Below, piece by piece: positions 16,006 through 23,515 of a DNA stretch of 64,000 bases; the first letter of the stretch is position 1, and the number at the start of each line of letters is the position of its first letter. The DNA is from Candidatus Kryptonium thompsonii (lineage in GTDB: Bacteria > Bacteroidota > Ignavibacteria > Kryptoniales > Kryptoniaceae): contig LDXX01000004.1 in the NCBI GenBank assembly GCA_001442925.1, positions 251,001 to 315,000 of the forward strand. Reading direction: 5' to 3'. Under the pieces are notes generated by a model. The model made no database searches, was not told where the DNA came from, and saw only the letters and a program-made list of their open reading frames with translations. Made by a program: the position numbers and the translations under genes.

Positions 16006-16173
16006 ATGATGATTTCTGGAATTATTGGGGCAATCATAGGTGGGATTTCGGGATTTTTAATTGGTCGGTATTTTTCAAAGTTAGGGGGTATGTGTCCACT
16101 TTTGTGTAATCCCAAGATAAGCACTTTGTATTTTGCTTTGCTTGGTTTTTTGCTTGCTTATAAAAAACTTTAA
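16006..16173 (+). CDS. DUF6132-like mini membrane protein (55 residues)
   Basis: A short frame from ATG 16006 to TAA 16173, 12 bases after the zinc-ribbon stop. Two hydrophobic helices flank a cysteine loop: IIGAIIGGISGFLIG, then GMCPLLCNPKISTLY and FALLGFLLAY. The central motif CPxxxNPxxSTLY is shared with the 61-residue protein at 18429-18614, where it reads CPITANPYLSTLY. This likeness, together with position and spacing, makes it a real gene that is easily missed. A second in-frame ATG follows the first. Confidence 0.78.
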   Translation: MMISGIIGAIIGGISGFLIGRYFSKLGGMCPLLCNPKISTLYFALLGFLLAYKKL

Positions 16174-16195
16174 AATAAATTCAGGAGAATGAAAA

Positions 16196-16642
16196 ATGCC
16201 AAATGTCGAAATTAAATTTGTCGATGGAATGACCTTTATTGGTAGAGGAGACTCTAACCATTGGGTAGTTATGGATAGTGCTGAAACTGTTGGCGGGACC
16301 AACGCGGGGACAAGGCCAATGGAACTTGTTCTTATCGCACTTGGTGGTTGCACAGGAATGGATGTTGTCAGTATATTAAAGAAGAAAAGGGTTAAATTTG
16401 ACAAGTTCGAAATGAAAATTACAGGGGATAGAGCTGAAGAACATCCGAAGGTTTATACAAAGGTCGATATTGAATATGTAATCTATGGCGATGGAATAAA
16501 CCCCAGAGATGTTGAACATGCGATTGAGCTTTCACTATCAAAGTATTGTTCTGTGTCAGCGATACTTAAAAAGTCGGGTGCTAAAGTAAACTATACTTAT
16601 AAAATAGTTCAACCAAAACCAGAGGAAGTAAAAAATGAATAA
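16196..16642 (+). CDS. OsmC/Ohr-family protein
   Basis: 148 residues. C52 in ALGGCTGMDVVSIL and C118 in LSKYCSVSAILK are the two cysteines that form the peroxidatic pair in OsmC/Ohr enzymes, which reduce organic hydroperoxides. RPMELVLIALGGC and the beta-strand stretch YTKVDIEYVIYGDG complete the fold. In sulfur gene clusters OsmC proteins are thought to act on persulfides or peroxides. The start follows an AGGAG at about 16183. It overlaps the next gene by eight bases. Confidence 0.92.
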   Translation: MPNVEIKFVDGMTFIGRGDSNHWVVMDSAETVGGTNAGTRPMELVLIALGGCTGMDVVSILKKKRVKFDKFEMKITGDRAEEHPKVYTKVDIEYVIYGDGINPRDVEHAIELSLSKYCSVSAILKKSGAKVNYTYKIVQPKPEEVKNE

Positions 16643-17216
16643 GTTGATTTTAGCACTTACTTTGGTTTTTCTGGTTTTAGTTCAAAGTGATGAAAAAATT
16701 CAAAAAGCGCTTGAGCTTGGGCGGGACGCATCAAATAAACTTGTTGATTCGGTTAAATCCGTCTTGTTTCAAGAGCTCGGTAAAGGTGGCTATGTTGGTG
16801 CAATAAAAGCATGTTCAAATATTGCGCAGGATATAATAAAGACATATCAGGAAAAACATGGTTTTTATATTAGAAGGGTAAGTGAGAAATATAGGAACAA
16901 GCTTGATAAACCTGATGATTATGAACTTAAAATTTTAAGGAAACTCGATGAACTTAACAAGAAAGGCGAATTACCCCAAGAGTATTATGAAGTGGTTGAG
17001 GAGAACGGAGTGCGGTATTTAAGATATTTTAAGCCGTTGATAGTTCAACCTATGTGTTTAAATTGTCATGGATCAGATGAATTTTTGAAGAAGGAAATAA
17101 AAGAATTTTTAAAAGAGAAATATCCAGATGATAAGGCAGTGGGTTATAAAGCAGGCGATTTTAGAGGTGCAGTAAGCATTAAAATTAAACTAAGTGAGGA
17201 TTTGTTAAAAAATTAA
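16635..17216 (+). CDS. Secreted DUF3365 (Tll0287-like) protein with a c-type heme site
   Basis: 193 residues. A signal peptide (1-18) is followed by a helical region and C141-L-N-C144-H145 (PMCLNCHGSDEF), a classic covalent heme c motif in the position typical of DUF3365. KYRNKLDKPDDYELKILRKLDE and RYFKPLIVQP also fit this family, whose PAS-like fold is proposed to sense redox state or small ligands. It would be exported. Starts inside the OsmC gene, so translation is coupled. Confidence 0.88.
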   Translation: MNKLILALTLVFLVLVQSDEKIQKALELGRDASNKLVDSVKSVLFQELGKGGYVGAIKACSNIAQDIIKTYQEKHGFYIRRVSEKYRNKLDKPDDYELKILRKLDELNKKGELPQEYYEVVEENGVRYLRYFKPLIVQPMCLNCHGSDEFLKKEIKEFLKEKYPDDKAVGYKAGDFRGAVSIKIKLSEDLLKN

Positions 17217-17231
17217 GAAAGCCGATTTAAA

Positions 17232-17798
17232 GTGCATAAATTTAACCCAGAGCACGGAAGCAGACTACTGAGCGAAGAAAGACGAAAAATCTTACCGCCC
17301 GAGGAAATTTTAAAATCATGTGGATTAGAAGAAGGGATGACAATGGTTGATGTTGGTTGTGGTAATGGTTATTTTACCATCCCTGCTTCTAAAATTGTCG
17401 GCGATAAAGGGAAAATCTACGCAATTGATATTCAGGAGGAAATGATAAACCAACTTAAGTTAAATGATTTGCCCGAGAATGTCATTCCAATACTTGCAAA
17501 AAGTGAGCATAAATTCCCACTTGAAGATAAAATTAGTGATTTCACCTTCCTTGCATTTGTTACGCATGAGAACGAAAACATAGAAATGTTTTTAGATGAG
17601 ATCAAGAGAATAACAAAAGATAACGGTAGAATTGTCATCCTTGAGTGGAAAAAACAGCATGAGGAGATGGGACCACCATATGAAGAAAGAATTTCACAAG
17701 ATGAGTTGATATCGCTGTTGAAAAAAGTTGGTTTATCAATAATTGAATATGCCGATGTAAATCAATCGCATTATAAAATAGTATGTGTTAAAAAATGA
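17232..17798 (+). CDS. SAM-dependent methyltransferase (UbiE-like class I)
   Basis: 188 residues from a GTG start. VDVGCGNGYFTIPAS at 38-52 is the SAM-binding motif I, and IYAIDIQEEM is motif II. LSEERRKILPPEEILKSCGLEEG is common in small methyltransferases of this type found near metal and sulfur genes. The acceptor is unknown; a thiol such as sulfide or a thiolated small molecule is conceivable here. Overlaps the rhodanese gene by four bases. Confidence 0.85.
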   Translation: MHKFNPEHGSRLLSEERRKILPPEEILKSCGLEEGMTMVDVGCGNGYFTIPASKIVGDKGKIYAIDIQEEMINQLKLNDLPENVIPILAKSEHKFPLEDKISDFTFLAFVTHENENIEMFLDEIKRITKDNGRIVILEWKKQHEEMGPPYEERISQDELISLLKKVGLSIIEYADVNQSHYKIVCVKK

Positions 17799-18202
17799 AG
17801 GCAAGGAATAAAGTTTTAATCTTTCTTTTTGCTTTAGTTTATTTCTTTGGCTGTTCGGTTCAAGGTGTAAAATATGACCAAAGTAGCTATCTTGATGTAA
17901 GCCCTGCTGAAGCAAGGAGAAAAATAGAAAAAGATAGAAATGTTCTCATTCTTGATGTTCGAACGGTGGAGGAATTTTCTGAAGAGCATATTAAGGGAGC
18001 GATAAATATACCTGTTCAAGAAATGGCAAAGCGATTGGATGAATTGAAAAAATATAAGAACTATGATATAATTGTCTATTGCAGAAGTGGAAGCCGAAGC
18101 AAAAGGGCAAGTGAGATTCTTGTCAAGAATGGGTTTAAGCATGTTTATAATCTCTCTGGAGGCATCATTGAATGGAAAAAATATTTTGAGGTGGAAAAAT
18201 GA
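17795..18202 (+). CDS. Rhodanese-domain lipoprotein
   Basis: 135 residues. The N terminus LIFLFALVYFFGC is a lipoprotein signal with C20 as the lipidated residue, so the domain is exported and membrane-tethered. The rhodanese fold spans 33-132: DVSPAEARRKIE, ILDVRTVEEFSEEHIKGAINIP, and the active loop C96-R-S-G-S-R with persulfide-carrying C96. It would move sulfane sulfur outside the cytoplasm, a natural partner of SQR. Overlaps both neighbours by four bases. Confidence 0.92.
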   Translation: MKARNKVLIFLFALVYFFGCSVQGVKYDQSSYLDVSPAEARRKIEKDRNVLILDVRTVEEFSEEHIKGAINIPVQEMAKRLDELKKYKNYDIIVYCRSGSRSKRASEILVKNGFKHVYNLSGGIIEWKKYFEVEK

Positions 18203-18423
18203 AGAAAATCACGAAAGATATAACAATTGAGGACCTTGTTATTGAATTCCCTGAATCAGTTGGATTTCTGATGAAAAAGGGAATAAAATGTATTGTTTGT
18301 GGTGAGCCGATATGGGGAACGCTTGAGCAAGCGATAAAGGAAAAAGGGAAAGAAGGTGAAATGGAGCAAATAATTGATGAATTAAACGAGGTCCTTGGTT
18401 TAAAAGAAGAAAAAGAGAAATAG
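18199..18423 (+). CDS. DUF1858-domain protein
   Basis: 74 residues. ITIEDLVIEFPESVGFLMKKGIKCIVCGEPIWGTLEQA is the DUF1858 signature (N-terminal domain of ScdA/RIC-like proteins), with C31-x2-C34. Stand-alone versions are often found with hybrid cluster or iron-sulfur repair genes. The cysteine pair may bind a metal or take part in redox or sulfur transfer. The charged tail (KEEKEK) is ordinary. Translationally coupled to the rhodanese gene. Confidence 0.87.
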   Translation: MKKITKDITIEDLVIEFPESVGFLMKKGIKCIVCGEPIWGTLEQAIKEKGKEGEMEQIIDELNEVLGLKEEKEK

Positions 18424-18428
18424 CCCGC

Positions 18429-18614
18429 ATGAAACGGTTAAGATTTTTGATTTTTTCTGGCGTTGGTGCTGTTGCAGGTTATCTTTATTATTTCTTCATC
18501 GGTTGTAAAACTAACACATGCCCAATTACCGCAAATCCATATCTATCAACGCTTTATGGCTTACTTATAGGCTTTGGAATTTATTGGGCATTTTTCGATA
18601 ACAAAAGAAAGTAA
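18429..18614 (+). CDS. DUF6132-like mini membrane protein (61 residues)
   Basis: Two predicted membrane helices (about 5-25 and 41-56) around C26 and C31 in GCKTNTCPITANP. The loop motif CPITANPYLSTLYGLLIGF matches the second copy of the family at 16006-16173. The first helix is glycine-rich (GVGAVAGYLYYF). Such YeeE-like fragments or DUF6132 proteins occur near thiosulfate and rhodanese genes; function is unknown. Start ATG is five bases after the DUF1858 stop. Confidence 0.82.
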   Translation: MKRLRFLIFSGVGAVAGYLYYFFIGCKTNTCPITANPYLSTLYGLLIGFGIYWAFFDNKRK

Positions 18615-18619
18615 TGTGA

Positions 18620-18883
18620 ATGGCGGTTGCACTTCAAATAAGTTTGTATCCATTGAGACAGATGGATATAATAGAACCTATCGATAAAGTTATAGATGTT
18701 TTCAAATCCTATGGGCTTGAAACTCATGTTGGTTCAATGAGCACGCTTGTTTATGGCGATGATGAGAAAGTTTTCAAAGCACTTCAAGAAGCGTATGCAA
18801 AAGCTTCAGAATTTGGTGAATTCGTTATGGTTGCAACACTTTCAAATGCGTGCCCATTGCCATTAAAATTTGACATTAAATAG
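18620..18883 (+). CDS. YkoF/MTH1187-like thiamine-binding family protein
   Basis: 87 residues. AVALQISLYPLRQMDIIEPIDKVIDVF and THVGSMSTLVYGDDEKVFKAL have the pattern of the YkoF/DUF77 ferredoxin-like fold that binds thiamine or hydroxymethylpyrimidine. ACP near the end (SNACPLPLKFD) holds the only cysteine. A connection could be sulfur transfer for thiazole synthesis, but no thi genes are present. Last gene of the island. Confidence 0.82.
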   Translation: MAVALQISLYPLRQMDIIEPIDKVIDVFKSYGLETHVGSMSTLVYGDDEKVFKALQEAYAKASEFGEFVMVATLSNACPLPLKFDIK

Positions 18884-18884
18884 G

Positions 18885-19319
18885 TTATCTTCTCTGCCTG
18901 TAACTCTGAAGAAGTTGTTGCATTACATCGGTTGACAATGATAAGCCTTGAATATTGAGAACAACGACAGTCATCATATCACTTATTACAATTGCCTGAT
19001 TTTGGGGATCGCTGTAAAGATTATCAATTCTATCAACAATTTCTCCAACCTTTGTTGAGCCAATATCCGTATACCCAGTCCATTTTTGAAACACAGCATC
19101 AGCGGCATTTTGATTTATAATGCCATTCTTTTGCAGATTGGCTAACGCATCTTTTAAAACATCATCACCCCATGTAACGCCATTCCAGAATCCAGCGACG
19201 AAGTAAATTTTTGCATTTTTATCAAGCCCCTGCCACCATTTGCCATCACGCACAGATTGAGAATAAAGCGAAGCAGCAAAAATAATTAAAGCAGAAACGA
19301 CGAGTGAAACTCTACTCAT
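18885..19319 (-). CDS. Secreted protein of unknown function
   Basis: 144 residues. A signal peptide ends at SLYSQ (residue 21). The mature part begins with DGKWWQGLDKNAKIYFVAGFWNG, then a helical region and a C-terminal amphipathic stretch ending LLQSYRQRR. No cysteine, no family recognised. It is convergent with the island and ends two bases after it. Transcribed from its own candidate promoter. Confidence 0.7.
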   Translation of the reverse strand: MSRVSLVVSALIIFAASLYSQSVRDGKWWQGLDKNAKIYFVAGFWNGVTWGDDVLKDALANLQKNGIINQNAADAVFQKWTGYTDIGSTKVGEIVDRIDNLYSDPQNQAIVISDMMTVVVLNIQGLSLSTDVMQQLLQSYRQRR

Positions 19320-19350
19320 GGTAAATCTCCACGAAATTAATTTTTTAAAT

Positions 19351-19379
19351 ATTTTAACCGCACAAATCCATTACCCCAA
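19351..19379 (-). promoter_or_regulatory. Candidate promoter of the secreted unknown protein
   Basis: On the minus strand TTGGGG (19379-19374), 17 bases, then TAAAAT (19356-19351), 31 bases before the gene start. The -35 box overlaps a small CCCC/GGGG hairpin (19374-19386). Confidence 0.45.
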
Positions 19380-19461
19380 TAAGGGGAAGTTCACAAGTTG
19401 GGATTAATGAATAAGTGCAAAAGTAGTATAACTAAATTAAAAATTAAATCCAAATAAGAAA

Positions 19462-20466
19462 TTACCAAACCGCGATCCCGTCAGGCTCTTTGCCCGTTTT
19501 TATGGTTCTGAGCATTTCCCCTGTTTCAAGTTTAATTATGCTGATAATATCCGCGTTTGAATTAGCAACATAAATGAAATTTTGCTTATCGATAGCAATA
19601 CCTATTGGCACCGGGCTATCTCCAAAAGCCGAGCCAAATAATCTCCCTGCTTTTTCAACATCAGATTTTTCAGCTGTTTTAACTCTTCTCAAAACATTTT
19701 TACTTATTGCATCAACGATCGCTATTTCTCCGCTCCTTGCGCAGGAGATCACAGCAAACTTTCCATCTTTTGAAAATTTAACACGGATTGGGAAACCGTC
19801 AACTTTAAATTTCTTTTTAACATCAAGCGTTTTTACATCGATCACAGCGACGCTGTCTTCGGCTCTGTTCGTAACCCAAACTTCCTTCCCATCCGGTGTA
19901 ATGTCAATTCCTTCACTACCCCTGCCAGTTTGTATAGTTTTGATAAGTTCCCTTTTGTTTAAATCAATCACACTTACACTTCCAGATCCAATATTCGCGA
20001 CAAAGCATTTTGATTTATCCGGTGAAATTACGAGCATATGGGAAACTTCCTGTTCGGTTTTTATCCCCTTTACAATCTTTTCATTTTTAACATCAACAAC
20101 GGCTATTGATTTATTTGCTTCTACTGTTACGACAACTTTTTCATTGTCAAGCCATTCAACGCCATGAGGTCTGCGAAGTTCGCCGAGGTTTATCACTTTT
20201 TCAAGTGTTAATTTTTCAAGATTATAAATTGAAAGTGAATTACCGGGTTTTTCACGAGTCCCGTAATTTGTGACAACAGCATATTTTTTATTTGGTGAAA
20301 TTGCAACTTCATGTGGAGCTTCACCGGTTTGGAGCTGAGATATCAAACTATCGTTTTTCAAATTGAAAAACATAGCCGTGTTTTCAGATTTATTAAGCAC
20401 AATTAAGTTCTGTGATGTCGCAAAAGAAAGCGAGAGAAACAAAGCTGGTATTAATCCTTTGAACAT
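19462..20466 (-). CDS. Secreted YVTN-type beta-propeller protein
   Basis: 334 residues: signal peptide (LIPALFLSLSFATS), then about seven repeats of the YVTN/YncE type, for example LQTGEAPHEVAISPNKKYAVVTN, ISPDKSKCFVANIGSGSVSVID, ITPDGKEVWVTNRAEDSVAVID and YVANSNADIISIIKLETG. Such propellers bind ligands or partner proteins in the periplasm or outside; no catalytic residue is expected. It follows the Crp-type gene by 43 bases and may be in the same transcript. Confidence 0.9.
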   Translation of the reverse strand: MFKGLIPALFLSLSFATSQNLIVLNKSENTAMFFNLKNDSLISQLQTGEAPHEVAISPNKKYAVVTNYGTREKPGNSLSIYNLEKLTLEKVINLGELRRPHGVEWLDNEKVVVTVEANKSIAVVDVKNEKIVKGIKTEQEVSHMLVISPDKSKCFVANIGSGSVSVIDLNKRELIKTIQTGRGSEGIDITPDGKEVWVTNRAEDSVAVIDVKTLDVKKKFKVDGFPIRVKFSKDGKFAVISCARSGEIAIVDAISKNVLRRVKTAEKSDVEKAGRLFGSAFGDSPVPIGIAIDKQNFIYVANSNADIISIIKLETGEMLRTIKTGKEPDGIAVW

Positions 20467-20509
20467 GACTTCACCATGATTTTTGTTTTTAAAATTAAAT
20501 TACTAATGT

Positions 20510-21196
20510 TTACCTTGACTGCGCAAGATTTTTTAACTTTTCAAAATTCAAGATCACGATTTTTTTACCTTTTACTTCAATTAACCCATCATCTTGAAGC
20601 TTTCTCAAAGCCCTTGAGAGCGTTTCGATGACCGTTCCAAGGTATGAAGCGAGCATAGATCTTGAAATGTTTAGCGTTAACTCATTTCCCCCTCTGCTTT
20701 GACATTGCTTTTCATATTCTTCGACAAGATAGGTCGCTAATCGTTGGGGGACATCTTTTGATGTTAACTTTTCAATTTGTTGAGTTAATTCTTTTAATCT
20801 CTTTGCAAAGCCCTGTAAGATTTTTAGAGAAATTTTCGGATTTTTAACGAAAAGTTGAAGAAATTTCTCCCTGGGTATGAAGAGAAGAATCGAGTCTTCA
20901 ATTGCTTCACAACTTGAGTCGTATGTTTTCCCATCGAACAAAGGAATTTCAGCAACAAGGTTGAATGGCTCAACTATTTGTAAAGTTATATCTTTACCGT
21001 CGGGGGTTAATTTAAAAATTCGCACCGCACCCTTTAAAAGTATGTAAAAACCAAGGTATGGATTTCCCTCCGAAAAGATGATTTCCTTTTTTGAAAATTT
21101 TTTTAATTGCGATATCTGTGTGAATTTACGAAGCTCTTCAGTTGATAACTCGGAGAAAAGTGGAATTTGTTTTATTGTATCGTGATCTGGCTTCAT
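20510..21196 (-). CDS. Crp/Fnr-family transcriptional regulator
   Basis: 228 residues. The cyclic-nucleotide-binding-like beta roll runs from about 10 to 125 (IFSEGNPYLGFYILLKGAVRIF), then a dimer helix (FAKRLKELTQQIEKLTS), then a helix-turn-helix with recognition segment SRSMLASYLGTVIETLSRAL. The N-terminal iron-sulfur cysteines of FNR are absent and the cAMP-contact motif is degenerate. The effector is therefore unknown. Seven bases after the GH15-like gene, so it may govern the secreted enzyme operon. Confidence 0.92.
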   Translation of the reverse strand: MKPDHDTIKQIPLFSELSTEELRKFTQISQLKKFSKKEIIFSEGNPYLGFYILLKGAVRIFKLTPDGKDITLQIVEPFNLVAEIPLFDGKTYDSSCEAIEDSILLFIPREKFLQLFVKNPKISLKILQGFAKRLKELTQQIEKLTSKDVPQRLATYLVEEYEKQCQSRGGNELTLNISRSMLASYLGTVIETLSRALRKLQDDGLIEVKGKKIVILNFEKLKNLAQSR

Positions 21197-21202
21197 TTGA
21201 GT

Positions 21203-23515
21203 TCATCTTTTAATTTCAAGGAGACCCAGAATGTACGCTCCTGCGCCGAAGCCAACCATGGGATATTGACCTTGATAATCGGAATTAAATTCGTCGTATA
21301 ATTCAGCTATGAGATTGTAATTTAGATTTGATTGAGAAGTTATCCAATCAAGAATTTGCTTTGCTTCCTTTTTAAATCCTGATTTTTTCATCGCAACGGC
21401 AACTCTTAGGTCAATAAAAATCCATTCCTGTCTATCATACCAATCTCCATTGTTAACTCTAAAGAAGCCAAATCTATTTTTTATTTTAAGATTTTTCTTT
21501 ATCGCTTCAATTGTTTTTCGCGCAATTTCGCTGTTTGCGGGAATTAAGTCAAAGTTTATTGCCTCAACTACACTTGCATCAAAATATTCGAACTCATTTT
21601 CATTTTCAGCTTCAATCGTTCCTTTTATCACTCCATTTTTATCGACGAAATTTTTCAAGAAAGATTTCAGAATTGAATCAGCAAAAGAGTTATAAAATTT
21701 TTCAGCTGTCTTCTCTTTTAGAAGCCCTGCAACCTTTGCGAGCGATCTTAACCCTTTTATCGCCGCTATTGTTGTATATGCGTAATGTTTCCCAGGCAAA
21801 TGTCTTTCCCATGGTCCTGATTCAGCTCGAATAACTCCATAATTATCAATCGAAGAAATCAACACATCTGCTATTTTGGTCGTCACCGTGTCCCAATATG
21901 TTATGGCAAAATCAAGATCACCACTTTTTTCAACATAATTCCCAAAAGTCCACAGGAAAAGTCCGAAACCGTCAAGTTCAATGTTGGGGCCATCTTCATT
22001 ATGGTCGGATTCTTCGATTCCATTCCCGTAATATTTGCAGACGGTAATTTTATAATCTTTTTTAACTCCGTAATCTTTCCCCTTGTGGATAAAGTTTTTA
22101 TAAGATCCAACTTTCGCCTTGAGCATGAATTCAAGGGCTGCTCTTGCTTCATCAAAATATCCAAGTTCAATTAAAGCGTTTATTGCGTAAACCCCATCCC
22201 TTACCCATGTATAAGTCCATTCACCAGGTGGAAGCGATGCAAGAATTTGTCCATAGGGACTTCCTTTCTCTCGACATTGTGCCATTTTTATAACAGCGAG
22301 CGATTGTTTGAAAAGCTCAATTTCTTTTTTTGTTAGGTTCTCAAGGTTAAAATTCGCTCTTTTAATAAAATTGTTCCAAAACTTTATCTCATCGTTAAGA
22401 ATGTTGTCGTTTTCGGTCAACTCTGAAAACTTTTGTATTTCTTCTTTTGTGCTTGATGAAGGAATGGCTATAAAAACTCTCTTTTCAACTTCTCCACCAG
22501 TTCCATCACTTCGTTTTACAGTTTTTGTTTTTATGACTTTTTTAATTTGTAGTTGTTGAATTTCAAAGACATCACTTAACACATCTTCGGATGTTATTTC
22601 GCCGTAAATTGTATTTGCCCTAAAGTAAATTTTGCTCTGCCTGTATTTTTTATTGATTTTGCAAATTGCAACCATTACTGGTGCGTCAATTTGAAAAGGG
22701 GCAAAGTAGAAGATTTGAACCCCAAGTTTTTTGTGGTTCGCAAAAATTATATTTGTTCCATTTATATAGCCAACTTCATCTTCTGGAATCTCCGATAAAT
22801 CATATCTTTTTCCATCAAGTTCAACAATAAAGTTAGCATCATGTATGATATTTTTTGTGTAGTTTCCAGGCGATGCGATTTTATAAACATGTTCATACAT
22901 TGATATAAGTTTACGGTTTTCGACGCTGTAAACGATGGCAGTTAAGCCATTGCTTGAAACAAGCTCCTTTGCGGAGCGATGTGGTTTGGTTATTTCAGTC
23001 ATTTTTATATTGAAATCTTTCTTCAAAATTAATCCAATTGGACCTTTAAAAATTCCACCATCAAAACCAAAATCACAAACTCTAACAGCGATGACATTAT
23101 TTTTAGTTTTTAACAAACCTTTTGGCACGGGATATGCACGAAGCGTTGTCCATTCGGTTCTTCGTTCGGGTGGAAATTTGCCCGTTTCACCAATTTTAGA
23201 GCCATTTAAATAAGTTTCATCAGCGTCGTCTATACTGCCAAGCAATAAAATTAAATCTTCATTCAAAAGATTCCGTGGCACATCAAAATGTAATCTATAC
23301 CAGACGAAACCATCGTAATCTTCAAAGCCTTGGCTTTCAAATGTTGAAGGAACTTTTATTTTAGTCCAATCGAAATCATCAAATTCGGGTTCAAGCCATT
23401 TTAAGTTATCACCCGTTTTGAAAAGCCATTCACCAGCAAGATTTAATTTAAGTTTAAAATCTTGAGCCGAAAGAATTGAGACCAAGAAAAAGAATAGTAA
23501 AAAAATTTTCTTCAT
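21203..23515 (-). CDS. Secreted GH15-like (alpha/alpha)6 glycosidase with a beta-galactosidase-like N-terminal domain
   Basis: 770 residues with a signal peptide ending ILSAQ. Residues 25-160 are a jelly-roll like that of GH2 beta-galactosidases (LAGEWLFKTGD, WYRLHFDVP, YLNGSKIGE, VIAVRVCDFG). Residues about 390-770 form a helical six-hairpin domain: PPGEWTYTWVRDGVYAINAL (429-448) matches the GH15 WVRDA motif, and ESGPWER (565-571) carries the likely catalytic glutamates. It probably cleaves alpha-glucan or a related polysaccharide outside the cytoplasm. It overlaps the esterase gene by four bases and shares its N-terminal domain. The exact specificity is unknown. Confidence 0.82.
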   Translation of the reverse strand: MKKIFLLFFFLVSILSAQDFKLKLNLAGEWLFKTGDNLKWLEPEFDDFDWTKIKVPSTFESQGFEDYDGFVWYRLHFDVPRNLLNEDLILLLGSIDDADETYLNGSKIGETGKFPPERRTEWTTLRAYPVPKGLLKTKNNVIAVRVCDFGFDGGIFKGPIGLILKKDFNIKMTEITKPHRSAKELVSSNGLTAIVYSVENRKLISMYEHVYKIASPGNYTKNIIHDANFIVELDGKRYDLSEIPEDEVGYINGTNIIFANHKKLGVQIFYFAPFQIDAPVMVAICKINKKYRQSKIYFRANTIYGEITSEDVLSDVFEIQQLQIKKVIKTKTVKRSDGTGGEVEKRVFIAIPSSSTKEEIQKFSELTENDNILNDEIKFWNNFIKRANFNLENLTKKEIELFKQSLAVIKMAQCREKGSPYGQILASLPPGEWTYTWVRDGVYAINALIELGYFDEARAALEFMLKAKVGSYKNFIHKGKDYGVKKDYKITVCKYYGNGIEESDHNEDGPNIELDGFGLFLWTFGNYVEKSGDLDFAITYWDTVTTKIADVLISSIDNYGVIRAESGPWERHLPGKHYAYTTIAAIKGLRSLAKVAGLLKEKTAEKFYNSFADSILKSFLKNFVDKNGVIKGTIEAENENEFEYFDASVVEAINFDLIPANSEIARKTIEAIKKNLKIKNRFGFFRVNNGDWYDRQEWIFIDLRVAVAMKKSGFKKEAKQILDWITSQSNLNYNLIAELYDEFNSDYQGQYPMVGFGAGAYILGLLEIKR

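Noticed and set aside
19372-19388. CCCC/GGGG hairpin between the propeller gene and the secreted unknown
   Set aside because: Only four GC pairs and no T tail on either strand, so not called a terminator.
19574-20167. A 197-codon open frame antisense to the beta-propeller gene
   Set aside because: It is an opposite-strand shadow of the propeller repeats, with serine/isoleucine-rich composition and no recognisable fold or ribosome site.
22084-22092. TGTGGATAA, a match to the DnaA box
   Set aside because: A single copy within the GH15-like coding region, far from the parS sites; no cluster of boxes and no AT-rich unwinding element nearby.
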